Positions 44,236-52,191 are shown, counted from the stretch's first letter. The stretch: DNA of 64,000 nucleotides from Candidatus Enterousia intestinigallinarum (GCA_944407095.1 OX097180.1:868001-932000), one strand, 5' to 3'. Made by a program: numbers and translations. Notes: generated from the sequence alone by a model not told the origin.

Positions 44236-44834
44236 TTGTCGTGTGTGCGGTAAATCGAATCCAATGTGTGTGGTGTTCCGATATAAATCATTGCACCGTC
44301 TGGCGATAAAATAAAATCCAATTCACGTAATCTTTCCCGCAGGTTTTCGCGTTTTTGCGCGGTGTTGCTGGTATTTGGAACCTCTACATCGTCGCAAATT
44401 ATCAAATCGGCGCGCATACCGGTAATATTGCCGTGGATTCCCTGGCATATAACGGATGGTTCACGTATTCCAATGGGGCGGTTGACAGTTATGCGTCCAC
44501 TGGCCCATTCTTTTTTTGTGTCTGGTATTAAATCTGTGCACATTGGATGATTTTCCAGAATATGGCGTACGTGTGACACCATACGCGCGGCCAGTCCGCT
44601 TTCCGCGGATAAAATCAGAATTCTGGTTTCCGGACGCATATGCAACACGCACGCCGCAAATATTCCAACAACCGTTGATTTGCCGGAATGACGAAATGCC
44701 ATCAACAATCCGCGCCGTGGTGGCGTTGTCCATACCGATACTAAAAATTCCATTATTTGTCGGTGATGTGCTGGCGTTTTATACCCCAGTATGCCGTTCC
44801 ACGTATCCAGAAATGTGAAAAAGTCATTTGTCAT
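44229..44834 (-). CDS. Large terminase, N-terminal ATPase half
   Basis: This 201-residue ORF has the packaging-motor ATPase motifs: Walker A FRHSGKST (47-54), Walker B LIICDD with catalytic acid (144-149) and the coupling motif YIGTPHT (184-190). It stops at THDNQ, just where the linker to the nuclease domain is expected. The nuclease half lies 3.3 kb downstream at 40054-40902. Both halves are uninterrupted reading frames and together give about 480 residues, a normal terminase length. Confidence 0.8.
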   Translation of the reverse strand: MTNDFFTFLDTWNGILGYKTPAHHRQIMEFLVSVWTTPPRRGLLMAFRHSGKSTVVGIFAACVLHMRPETRILILSAESGLAARMVSHVRHILENHPMCTDLIPDTKKEWASGRITVNRPIGIREPSVICQGIHGNITGMRADLIICDDVEVPNTSNTAQKRENLRERLRELDFILSPDGAMIYIGTPHTLDSIYRTHDNQ

Positions 44835-44848
44835 TGTGGTACTGTGTT

Positions 44849-45196
44849 TTAGCCGATTAAATCGTCGAACTTGCTCAATATTGATTGTAACAGGTTTGGC
44901 TTGCTGGCTTTTGTCTTACGCAGTTTTTCCAGATTAGTTTTACGTTTTTCTTCGTATGGTTGCGCCGTTTCAGATTTCAGTCGTTTTAACACCGCGCCGG
45001 TTGTCATACTGCGACCAGTAACGCCGGACGCACCGTATTTGGCACGCTGGGTCGCCAGAGTTTTTTTTATCAGATTTGTTTTTTCTTGTTCATCAGCGGC
45101 CATATCCGCCAAGATGCGCTGGCGTTCATTTTCGGCCTCTTTTTTTGAATCGCGATAGTTCAATATTGATGTAACATCTTCTACCAGTTGTCCCAT
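44849..45196 (-). CDS. Phage internal or tail-associated small protein
   Basis: This 115-residue, basic, helical protein (ENERQRILADMAADEQEKTN then QRAKYGASGVTGRSMTTGA) follows the tail-tube B gene by 15 bases and precedes the terminase half by 14. Similar small proteins follow gp12-type genes in podoviruses and may be internal virion proteins. The assignment rests mainly on position. Confidence 0.55.
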   Translation of the reverse strand: MGQLVEDVTSILNYRDSKKEAENERQRILADMAADEQEKTNLIKKTLATQRAKYGASGVTGRSMTTGAVLKRLKSETAQPYEEKRKTNLEKLRKTKASKPNLLQSILSKFDDLIG

Positions 45197-45211
45197 TTTG
45201 TTTATCCTTTT

Positions 45212-46927
45212 TTATACAACGTAATATCCATATATGCCAACGGATAAAACAGTTGTTGGTAATTGTTCGTTGCTGGAAATTGTCCACGGGGCTTCTATGC
45301 AGTTACGCTGACACCCCAGCAGGTTCATTGTCACGTCACCACTGTATCCAGATGTGTTTTCTGCATAAATACAGTTTGGTAAAGTTGCGCGATTGCCGTT
45401 TATGTACAGTGTTTTTGTATCCAACACGCGTACAGAAATTTTTTTAATGCGCGTCATCTGGGCATTGTGGCCCGACGCACGCAGTGGCATTGCCGACGCT
45501 GTGTATGAAAAGTCGTATTGACCAGCGTCTTGTAACGCATCGTCGGAAAATTTTTCCAACCAGAAATCATCGCCGCGTTTAACCACGACATATGTCGTGC
45601 CAGACATACTGGCAACGGATTTGAATTGACCCTGGGTTTTATATCGTGCCCACGCGGATATTCCCAACGCGGAATTTTGGTTCAGTACGGCCATATCGCC
45701 GTTTTCCATAACAACAAATAATTGCCGCGTATCGTCATTGTATGATATATCAACCGGGTTTTGCATCAAGTGCTTTGCCTGGGTGCATAAATCGCGCGCG
45801 TTATAGTTTTCCCCCAACGCGTCCAGTGACAGTTCGCGTATATCGCGCCGTGTGCTGGATATAAAGACGGTTGCGCCTTCTACTTTTTGCGGGGGCAGAT
45901 AATGCGATGCCACACTGCCGACAGATGTATGTTGCTTTATATCCACCGCCGATGGCGTCAGTGGCTTGCTGGAAATTGCCCATTCACCGGCATTGGTCAG
46001 AATTTGCAAGTTATCACTGCTGACAACGGTGCATATCTGTTGACGTTGTTGTGACATCAGGGTTATAAATATTGCTTCGTCATCTAGCCCCGTGCCGACA
46101 TTAAAGTTTTTATGTCGTCCGACCTGGGACAGCCATACACCACTGGGCCACGTGGGCGAACCGCCAAACACTAATCTGTCCTGGTGAAACGTTATACTGC
46201 ACGGCCAGCCACGGCGGGTGCTGAATGCTGCTTCGTACCAGTCGGTGACCGGGGCGGACGGAACATTGTACTGGCCATTGGTGTACGCGTACACGACGGT
46301 TGGACTGACATATTGCGATATTTGCCATTGGTTATTCAGCAACATAAGGCGTCCGCCGACATTATCGGCCGTCCAGAAACTTTTATTTGTTGTAAATGTT
46401 GCATAGTTGTTACCGGCACTGTTTGTTGTGACGGTGATTTTAATATCTGTTGCGTCATCAAATTTCATAAACGGCATATTTACCGTCATATCAGAATCAT
46501 TTCTGGCAAATTCAAACAGCGTCAGTGAAAACGTGCTGCCGTTTTTTCCCAGTATGTACGGCTGGTATTGTGGATGAACAAAAATCATACTTCCGCCACG
46601 TTGAGCGTATTGAATTTTCGCCACCGCATCAAAGTCCCACGGTACCAGCAAGTCACGTACACGTGTCGCACCGTTGTAAATCATAATATGTCCGTCGGTC
46701 AGAACCAGCATATAGTTTTCATCTTCGCCAACGGAAAAGGGCACCAGTCGTGCATTTGAATTTATTTTCACGACTGTTTCTAATCCGCGTCGCCGTCGCA
46801 GTCCGCCGCCGGCCAGTACGTCCATATTTTCCAATCGCGACAGGCCGTTCAAGTTATCGCGCGCAAAAAATTCTGGTGCTACTTCGCCATCGGCGAAAGA
46901 ATTTTGTGTTTTTATAAAATCAGCCAT
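45212..46927 (-). CDS. Tail tubular protein B-like (nozzle)
   Basis: This 571-residue, beta-rich protein has an opening FIKTQNSFADGEVAPEFFAR and the pattern LENMDVLAGGGLRRRRGLE, seen in gp12-type nozzle or 'phage stabilisation' proteins of short-tailed phages. RRGWPCSITFHQDRLVFGGS is another family hallmark. The product would extend the tail tube below the gp11 adaptor. The ATG at 46927 has GGGGG seven bases upstream. Confidence 0.8.
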   Translation of the reverse strand: MADFIKTQNSFADGEVAPEFFARDNLNGLSRLENMDVLAGGGLRRRRGLETVVKINSNARLVPFSVGEDENYMLVLTDGHIMIYNGATRVRDLLVPWDFDAVAKIQYAQRGGSMIFVHPQYQPYILGKNGSTFSLTLFEFARNDSDMTVNMPFMKFDDATDIKITVTTNSAGNNYATFTTNKSFWTADNVGGRLMLLNNQWQISQYVSPTVVYAYTNGQYNVPSAPVTDWYEAAFSTRRGWPCSITFHQDRLVFGGSPTWPSGVWLSQVGRHKNFNVGTGLDDEAIFITLMSQQRQQICTVVSSDNLQILTNAGEWAISSKPLTPSAVDIKQHTSVGSVASHYLPPQKVEGATVFISSTRRDIRELSLDALGENYNARDLCTQAKHLMQNPVDISYNDDTRQLFVVMENGDMAVLNQNSALGISAWARYKTQGQFKSVASMSGTTYVVVKRGDDFWLEKFSDDALQDAGQYDFSYTASAMPLRASGHNAQMTRIKKISVRVLDTKTLYINGNRATLPNCIYAENTSGYSGDVTMNLLGCQRNCIEAPWTISSNEQLPTTVLSVGIYGYYVV

Positions 46928-46942
46928 TGGCATACCCCCGAA

Positions 46943-47464
46943 TTAAAAACGTGCATTGATAAGAGAAAAGTTTTCTATATTGTTTTGTGTGGATGATGTT
47001 GTACTGTCGATAAATTTTGCCGTCTGCAGTTCTGATTCATACAGTGCGGCCAACATACGGAATACTGTCTGGTCGCCAATCAGCGGTATGCAAAATTCCA
47101 TTGCTAATTTTGTTGTGGCCAGTGATGCAAAATATCCTGGAAAAGATTCTGGTGCGACGTGCACTATTGCGGTAACAGACATTTTTTCTGCTGGCGAAAT
47201 AATTTTATCGCCGATTATTTCGCCGTCGCATTTCAGTATGCGCAAAACATCGGTTGGTATGATAAAATCACCGTCTTCGTTTTTTACAATATCAAACCGC
47301 CGGCACGCAAAACGCCACGGATGCATCGCCAATAACATATCCATCACCGAATCAAATAAAGTGCGTGCTAACTGGGCTGCTGCTGTGTCTTCAGTCAATG
47401 ACTGTATGGGGCGTTCGCCCAGTTTCAGCAATGCTGTCGAACATAAATCGATTTTTGTATGCAT
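46943..47464 (-). CDS. Tail tubular protein A-like adaptor
   Basis: The 173-residue product begins IDLCSTALLKLGERPIQSL and contains LLAMHPWRFACRR, a pattern of the gp11/gp4-type adaptor that binds beneath the portal. It sits between the capsid and nozzle genes as in other podoviruses. The end is disordered and polar. Confidence 0.8.
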   Translation of the reverse strand: MHTKIDLCSTALLKLGERPIQSLTEDTAAAQLARTLFDSVMDMLLAMHPWRFACRRFDIVKNEDGDFIIPTDVLRILKCDGEIIGDKIISPAEKMSVTAIVHVAPESFPGYFASLATTKLAMEFCIPLIGDQTVFRMLAALYESELQTAKFIDSTTSSTQNNIENFSLINARF

Positions 47465-47496
47465 TGTATTTGTTCCTTGGGTTCAAAGATATAAAA

Positions 47497-47518
47497 AGGG
47501 GCGCATAATGCGCCCCTG
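47497..47518 (-). terminator. Terminator inside the structural operon
   Basis: On the minus strand AGGGGCGCA-TTA-TGCGCCCCT is followed by TTTTTATAT between the small head protein and the tail adaptor gene. It could reduce tail-gene expression relative to capsid. Confidence 0.7.
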
Positions 47519-47534
47519 ATTTGCCGGGTTTGTT

Positions 47535-47762
47535 TTACGCCAATGCCGCAACGGTAATGTTTGCACCGACTGTGATTTTTTTAATCGATGTGTTGTCGGA
47601 TGCGTTGATGATAACAATATCGCCGGTGTTCATCAGCGTTTTGACACTGTCAAAATAACCAGACGCCGTGATTGTCGCCATTGTTTCGTTTGCAGCATAG
47701 TGCCACAGTGTGAATCCGTTTGCATATGCAATCACGGACAGATTTTTATTTTGAAACGCCAT
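47535..47762 (-). CDS. Small head or head-completion protein
   Basis: This 75-residue beta-rich protein (LSVIAYANGFTLWHY then GYFDSVKTLMNTGDIVIINA) directly follows the capsid gene by 25 bases. The same kind of small ORF follows podovirus capsid genes and may decorate or stabilise heads. AAGGAA precedes the chosen ATG. Confidence 0.6.
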   Translation of the reverse strand: MAFQNKNLSVIAYANGFTLWHYAANETMATITASGYFDSVKTLMNTGDIVIINASDNTSIKKITVGANITVAALA

Positions 47763-47787
47763 TGATTTATTCCTTTGATTTGTAGTT

Positions 47788-48621
47788 TTATTCTTCATTG
47801 CCGTCGCTGTCCTTGCACTTGATGCAAACGATGCCGGCATTGTCAATCAGAACAGCGCCCTGGGACATACTGTTGCTGATAAAGTGCGCTGCCCGTTCCC
47901 CGTGCCAAGATATGTCGGTTTTAACTTCCTGGCCACAGGCGTGACCTATACTGGTTGCGTGGTACATAAAGCAGTCGCGATTTGACGTCGCCAACGGCAA
48001 ATCGTTGTACAGCACCCACGTAATGCCCAGCCATTTTTTAGTTGCGCCACCAGATATCAGGGGCAGGTTGTCGCCCACATAATCCGCGGAAACAAATTCG
48101 TCCATAGACAGCAGTTCGTTCCATTGGTGTACGCCGACAACGGCGAATCTGCGTCCGTCATCTGGGACATCGTTTTGATTCAGTACCTCTAACGCGGACA
48201 AAATCAAATCCTTGGTCAGGCCTGTTGAATAATCGCCCACGGAATTGGTTGACTGCTTCATAGCATTGACAATCAGTTCATCAGTTTTGCGCCCCAGTGC
48301 GTATGCGCCCGCGCTGGCAACAACACGGCGTTCGTCGACATTGGTTTTTAATTCATCCAACGCGTCGACCCAATCGCCGGCATAGTAATCTTGCAGAACG
48401 CATTCCACCGGTTCGTGGTTCAGGTTCATAACTGGTACAATACCGTGACGAGATTTCGTGCTGGCGGTACCACGCCCAACTTTTTGAAATGTAGTGGACG
48501 CGCCGACAACACCAGATTTGCTGCGTACGGTTGCGCGCAGTTTTGTTCCCATTTGTTGATATGCCAAATGAACATCGGCTTCAAATTGTTTTACAAATAC
48601 CTGGTCTATTGAAACAGACAT
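47788..48621 (-). CDS. Major capsid protein
   Basis: This 277-residue protein has typical features of short-tailed phage capsid proteins: FEADVHLAYQQMGTKLRATV at the start, TSTKSRHG-like loop, ALGRKTDELIVNAM on the spine helix and RFAVVGVHQWNELLS. It follows the scaffold gene with the H1-like gene between them, which is an unusual interruption. Six cysteines are present, more than common for capsids. Confidence 0.8.
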   Translation of the reverse strand: MSVSIDQVFVKQFEADVHLAYQQMGTKLRATVRSKSGVVGASTTFQKVGRGTASTKSRHGIVPVMNLNHEPVECVLQDYYAGDWVDALDELKTNVDERRVVASAGAYALGRKTDELIVNAMKQSTNSVGDYSTGLTKDLILSALEVLNQNDVPDDGRRFAVVGVHQWNELLSMDEFVSADYVGDNLPLISGGATKKWLGITWVLYNDLPLATSNRDCFMYHATSIGHACGQEVKTDISWHGERAAHFISNSMSQGAVLIDNAGIVCIKCKDSDGNEE

Positions 48622-48762
48622 TGTTAAATATCCTTTGTTATAAAAATAAAAACGGACGTAATAAGAATTACGTCGACAAAGTTTTTACAATATGGTTATG
48701 CATAAGATAAATATGCGCCGTATTCAAAACATATACGGGGTTCCGTTTGGAATTATCCCAAA

Positions 48763-48804
48763 AAATATTCAGTTGGACACGCGTCAATCCAACTGAATAT
48801 TTTA
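48763..48804. terminator. Long hairpin terminator downstream of H1-like gene
   Basis: ATATTCAGTTGGA and TCCAACTGAATAT form a 13-bp stem around ACACGCGTCAA. It is flanked by AT tracts, with T runs on both sides. Confidence 0.7.
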
Positions 48805-48822
48805 TCATTGCATTGCAAATAA

Positions 48823-48850
48823 AAATCCCCGTTGCCGGGGATTTTTATTT
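48823..48850. terminator. Intrinsic terminator downstream of H1-like gene
   Basis: AAATCCCCG-TTG-CCGGGGATTT is bounded by A and T runs, three bases from the stop codon of the H1-like gene. Confidence 0.85.
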
Positions 48851-48852
48851 AA

Positions 48853-49227
48853 TTATTTTCTTTTTGCACAGGCCTTTTTGGCAACTGGCTTTTTTGCTGC
48901 AACCTTTTTTACAGGTGCTTTTTTCGCGGCCGGTTTTGCTGCGACTTTTTTAGCTGCCGGCTTTTTCGCGACAACTTTTTTTGCGACAACTTTTTTTGCG
49001 ACCGGCTTTTTAGCAACGGCTTTTTTCGCGACTGGTTTTGCTGCAACTTTTTTAGCAACCGGTTTTTTCACGGCAACTTTTTTCGCAGGTGCTTTTTTAG
49101 CAACTGGCTTTGCAACAGCTTTTTTTGCCGCAGGTTTTTTCGCGGCAGGTTTCTTTGCAACCGGCTTTGCCGCTGGCTTTTTCGCAGCGGGTTTCTTCGC
49201 GGCTGGTTTCAAGAATGTGAATGCCAT
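48853..49227 (-). CDS. Histone H1-like Lys/Ala/Pro-rich protein
   Basis: This 124-residue protein starts MAFTFLKP and then consists almost wholly of repeats of the type [10 protein letters not shown] and VAAKP, with a C-terminal CAKRK. Lysine and alanine make up most residues. Such H1-like proteins compact DNA in some bacteria. It lies between the scaffold and capsid genes, with its own strong ribosome site (AAAAGGAGA), and is followed by two terminators, so it can be expressed separately. A virion DNA-condensing role is possible but unproven. Confidence 0.75.
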   Translation of the reverse strand: MAFTFLKPAAKKPAAKKPAAKPVAKKPAAKKPAAKKAVAKPVAKKAPAKKVAVKKPVAKKVAAKPVAKKAVAKKPVAKKVVAKKVVAKKPAAKKVAAKPAAKKAPVKKVAAKKPVAKKACAKRK

Positions 49228-49253
49228 TCTTCTCTCCTTTTTATTTTTTGGAT

Positions 49254-49272
49254 AGAACAAACCTTTTTGTTC
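49254..49272. other. Inverted repeat upstream of the H1-like gene
   Basis: GAACAAA-CCTT-TTTGTTC lies 27 bp upstream of the H1-like start, in a region of about 100 bp that is extremely AT-rich. It may be the terminator of the scaffold gene or an operator. Confidence 0.4.
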
Positions 49273-49330
49273 TTACTTTTATTTTATATGAAACAAAAAA
49301 AATAGTAAAGGAGAAAGTGAATTTTTTTCA

Positions 49331-49987
49331 TCACGAATACAATTTTTTGAATCCGTTTTCTATTTTACGAACGTATTCTGGATCTTGATCACGCCAATAT
49401 TTTGGATCACGCATCATTCGACGCAACATATCATCTGTTAAATTTTTTGATGCGCCGTCATCTGTTTCAATGCTTGGTTCCATTGATTGCATCATCGCGT
49501 ACACTGCACGGATTCCCTGGGGTGTGGCGCACATAGCATCAAACGCATCACGTGGCAGATAACGTTCACCGAACGCATTTATTGCACGCAGTGCATCACG
49601 CATTTTTTCATCATCACCGAAAAAGTTTTTCAGTTCATTGATTGCACTTGTTTCATTTTGCATATCAAATAATTCTGATAACACAGGTGTTAAAAACTCT
49701 TCGGCGATTTGATAAATTTTTTCAACTTGTGATGATGTCAGTCCGATTTCAAAAAATTTTTCACGCAACGAATCGTCATCAAACATTGTGTTTGCCGGAT
49801 ATTCAGATGCACTGTTTGGTACGCCGATTGCACGATTGAAACGTGCGCGCGTATCAGAATCGGCATTTGCATCAGGTACTGAAATCATCGTGCCGATTTT
49901 CTTTTCCAGTTCGGAATAAGATTTCAGCAATGCATCAGTGTTTAATGTTCCCTCTTCATTTAGAAATTTTTCTGGAATTTTTTCCAT
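49331..49987 (-). CDS. Capsid scaffolding protein
   Basis: This 218-residue acidic, helical protein (MEKIPEKFLNEEGTLNTDAL, QVEKIYQIAEEFLTPVLSEL) ends in a basic tail (YVRKIENGFKKLYS). An acidic helical body with a basic capsid-binding C-terminus upstream of the capsid gene is the normal scaffold pattern. It overlaps the holin-like gene by 32 bases. Confidence 0.7.
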   Translation of the reverse strand: MEKIPEKFLNEEGTLNTDALLKSYSELEKKIGTMISVPDANADSDTRARFNRAIGVPNSASEYPANTMFDDDSLREKFFEIGLTSSQVEKIYQIAEEFLTPVLSELFDMQNETSAINELKNFFGDDEKMRDALRAINAFGERYLPRDAFDAMCATPQGIRAVYAMMQSMEPSIETDDGASKNLTDDMLRRMMRDPKYWRDQDPEYVRKIENGFKKLYS

Positions 49988-50177
49988 TTGTCTTTCCTTT
50001 GGTTTCGCTGGATTTGCGCAGAAAATAAATTCCGCCTAATGTGAATATAGATTGCAGCATTGTAAATATATCGGTATCACCCACCATATATGCACCAATG
50101 GCCGACACTATTCCAATGCCAGAAATAATATACGTTCTGTGCCCGGATAAAAATCCACCGCTGATTATTTTTCGCAT
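49956..50177 (-). CDS. Holin-like two-TM protein
   Basis: This 73-residue protein has two hydrophobic segments (YIISGIGIVSAIGAYMVG and FTMLQSIFTLGGIYFL) and a strongly basic C-terminus (RKSSETKGKTNGKNSRK), the usual form of class II holins. It lies 20 bases after a cell-wall hydrolase gene, giving a lysis pair. ATG at 50177 is chosen; longer frames overlap the hydrolase. Confidence 0.6.
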   Translation of the reverse strand: MRKIISGGFLSGHRTYIISGIGIVSAIGAYMVGDTDIFTMLQSIFTLGGIYFLRKSSETKGKTNGKNSRKISK

Positions 50178-50197
50178 AGTTTTATTCCATTTATTTA

Positions 50198-50608
50198 TTA
50201 CAGATAAAACAACAGGCCGTCTATATCGGCGATATATCCGCGTGCGGTCGCCCACCGTGGCATATCATCCGCGTGATGAAAGCGTGTTGCGCCATTGCAA
50301 CAGTCGGGCAGAAAACCGTGCAACATACGCGTCGCCACACGCACGCACATTTGAAAACCGCGGTCGTCTGCGTTTATGGTAAGCATTGCGTTACGTGGTG
50401 ACGATTTGTGCAACGCGTCAAATATTTCCGCATCACTTGCAATTTGCATCGGTGTACGCCCGGTTGCGTATGAACAATTTTGAATCATAGATGTCAATGC
50501 TTCGACAACGCGCAGGGAAGTGGCCCCGGTTTCCGCATATACAACGCGCGCAATTTTATACGGCATTGATTTGGATTCGTCCGGGTTGCATATTAGTTTC
50601 AAATGCAT
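50198..50608 (-). CDS. SleB-like cell-wall hydrolase (endolysin)
   Basis: This 136-residue protein has IARVVYAETGATSLRVVEAL, in which YAET carries the catalytic glutamate of SleB-type hydrolases, and FLPDCCNGATRFHHADDMP later. No signal peptide is present, so release would need the adjacent holin-like protein. It is the first gene of the structural operon, 110 bases from a strong promoter that is followed by two terminators. Confidence 0.75.
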   Translation of the reverse strand: MHLKLICNPDESKSMPYKIARVVYAETGATSLRVVEALTSMIQNCSYATGRTPMQIASDAEIFDALHKSSPRNAMLTINADDRGFQMCVRVATRMLHGFLPDCCNGATRFHHADDMPRWATARGYIADIDGLLFYL

Positions 50609-50638
50609 ATTCGTTTATCCTGTATAGTGTTTGAAATA

Positions 50639-50754
50639 AAAAACGGGCCACACGAAAAGTGCGACCCTGAATAAAAAAAATCCGCCGGTTTCCCGCGGAC
50701 ACAATTTTTCTTTTCTATGTGCAATATAATATCATATTTTGACAAATAAGTCAA
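50639..50754 (-). promoter_or_regulatory. Late promoter followed by two tandem terminators
   Basis: Minus strand: TTGACT (50754-50749), 17-bp spacer, TATTAT (50731-50726). The -35 is part of a palindrome TTGAC-N6-GTCAA (50739-50754). Downstream, TCCGCGGG-AAA-CCGGCGGA with T8 (50699-50673) and GGGTCGCAC-TTTTC-GTGTGGCCC with T6 (50667-50639) form two terminators before the endolysin start. The transcript should therefore stop after about 47 or 81 nt unless anti-terminated. One hairpin may also serve birA. Confidence 0.65.
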
Positions 50755-50777
50755 GAAAATATTTTTTCACTGCGCGT

Positions 50778-51443
50778 TCACATACTGATTTCATCGCCAT
50801 AGGCCAACAGATACCGCGACCCATCACGCAGCACCAACGCACCGTTTTCATTTATTCCAATCAGTTCGACATTTTCACCGCGATACTTTACGATTTTATT
50901 TAACCCTGTTGCCAAGTCCATCCAGCGTGCACGTACCAGTGGAAAATCAGTCCGACGCCATTTATCCAGATTTTTCATCAGGCGGTTCAGCAAGTCCGAC
51001 TTGTCAACGTTGGCATAGTTGTCCAGTTTTGTTGTCTGGTATGCGGCGACCGTCGGATTTGATTTTATATTTATTCCGATTCCGACGATTACAAATCGTC
51101 CGGCGTATTCGATTAAAATGCCGCAGACCTTTTTTCCGTCAATCATAATATCATTTGGCCATTTTATTTTTGGATGAATTCCAAAAGACATCAGCGTTTC
51201 CGCCACGGCGACCGCCACCATATACGACAGGCGCGGGTCGCGTTCTTCGGCGTTATAAATAAAACTGACGTACAGATTTCCGTGATGAGACACCCACGTA
51301 CGGCGATACCGCCCGCGGCCAGCGGATTGTGCTTCGGCCATAACGACAGTGTGGTCACGTGCCGTGCCCGTTGCGACCATATTCAGCGCGTATGTTTGGG
51401 TGCTGGGGATTTTATCAAAAGAAATCAATTTATATCCGGCCAA
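50778..51443 (-). CDS. birA: Biotin-protein ligase BirA
   Basis: This 221-residue enzyme attaches biotin to acetyl-CoA carboxylase. The biotinyl-AMP loop GRGRYRRTW is near residue 43 and KWPNDIMIDGKKVCGILIE follows. It lacks the N-terminal DNA-binding domain of E. coli BirA, so it is a ligase only. Its start overlaps the upstream winged-helix gene by 14 bases, suggesting co-transcription. Confidence 0.92.
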   Translation of the reverse strand: MAGYKLISFDKIPSTQTYALNMVATGTARDHTVVMAEAQSAGRGRYRRTWVSHHGNLYVSFIYNAEERDPRLSYMVAVAVAETLMSFGIHPKIKWPNDIMIDGKKVCGILIEYAGRFVIVGIGINIKSNPTVAAYQTTKLDNYANVDKSDLLNRLMKNLDKWRRTDFPLVRARWMDLATGLNKIVKYRGENVELIGINENGALVLRDGSRYLLAYGDEISM

Positions 51444-51852
51444 TTTTATACACCCCGTTGGTATTTATTATGAAGTCACGTCCGAACGTTTTGCGCAGTT
51501 GATAAATTGCGGTATCGACGGCGTGGGTTGTTGCGTTTGGCGAATATCCCAATGCAGTTCGTAAATCTGCCCCCGACAGTCCCCCCGACTTATATAGCAT
51601 AATGATAATTTTTGCCTGAATATAGGGCAGGCGTACATTTCGTCCAAAAATAGTGTGTAACAGACGCAGATTACTGTCAACCGCGTTTTGGACGGCAGTT
51701 TTGATTGTCGCCGGGGTTGCGGGCATAGTAATGCCCAGTTCATCAAAGTTCAAATATGCGGTGTTTGGTGCATCTTCAACCACGGCGCCCAGTTCGGATA
51801 AAATCCGGCGCCACGTTTCATCTGCTGAATATAATCTGATGCCGTCCAACAT
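51430..51852 (-). CDS. Winged-helix DNA-binding protein, OmpR/PhoB C-terminal type
   Basis: The last 75 of 140 residues carry the winged-helix pattern of OmpR-type regulators: AKIIIMLYKSGGLSGADLRT, then THAVDTAIYQLRKTFG and FIINTNGVYKIG. The first part is a poorly conserved receiver-like or linker region without phospho-acceptor motifs. The start at 51852 is preferred because the frame further upstream runs through a terminator. It is coupled to birA. The target is unknown. Confidence 0.7.
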   Translation of the reverse strand: MLDGIRLYSADETWRRILSELGAVVEDAPNTAYLNFDELGITMPATPATIKTAVQNAVDSNLRLLHTIFGRNVRLPYIQAKIIIMLYKSGGLSGADLRTALGYSPNATTHAVDTAIYQLRKTFGRDFIINTNGVYKIGRI

Positions 51853-51895
51853 ATTGTATTTAGAATAATAAATGCTGGCAGTGTTGTCCAATAAA

Positions 51896-51920
51896 AAAGA
51901 CCGCGGGGCAGCCCGCGATC
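51896..51920 (-). terminator. Terminator of the short HTH gene
   Basis: Minus strand ATCGCGGGC-TG-CCCCGCGGTC followed by TTTTTTATT, 26 bases after the stop of the HTH gene. Confidence 0.75.
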
Positions 51921-51945
51921 TGTTTATATCCAAAACGTGCAATAT

Positions 51946-52191
51946 TTATTGTCGTTCTGTGCCGTGTGGCTCGATAAACTTGGTAAAATCCTGGATACTG
52001 GCGCCGGTTGACGACAAAATCTTGGAAATACTGTTTGTTGATGGCCAACGCGGTTGTCCTTCTTTAGACCAACGTTTGCTTTTGTTAAAGGTTGTCGGGT
52101 CCAGGCCGCTGCATTTTGCCAAACCGGAACAGGACATACCGTGTTCCGTTGCAAAACGCTCTATTGCCCGCCAGACATCTTCGTGAGTCAT
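51946..52191 (-). CDS. Short HTH regulator, paralog of 23192-23422
   Basis: The 81-residue product has the same layout as the other short HTH protein: MSCSGLAKCSGLDPTTFNKS followed by PSTNSISKILSSTG. It again corresponds to the DNA-binding part of an S24-type repressor without its peptidase. GGAGAGA precedes the ATG, and a palindrome lies upstream. About half the residues are shared with the paralog. Confidence 0.8.
   Translation of the reverse strand: MTHEDVWRAIERFATEHGMSCSGLAKCSGLDPTTFNKSKRWSKEGQPRWPSTNSISKILSSTGASIQDFTKFIEPHGTERQ

Noticed and set aside
48878..49255. Phe/Ala/Gly-repeat ORF on the plus strand
   Set aside because: It is the exact shadow of the Lys/Ala-rich H1-like repeats on the minus strand.
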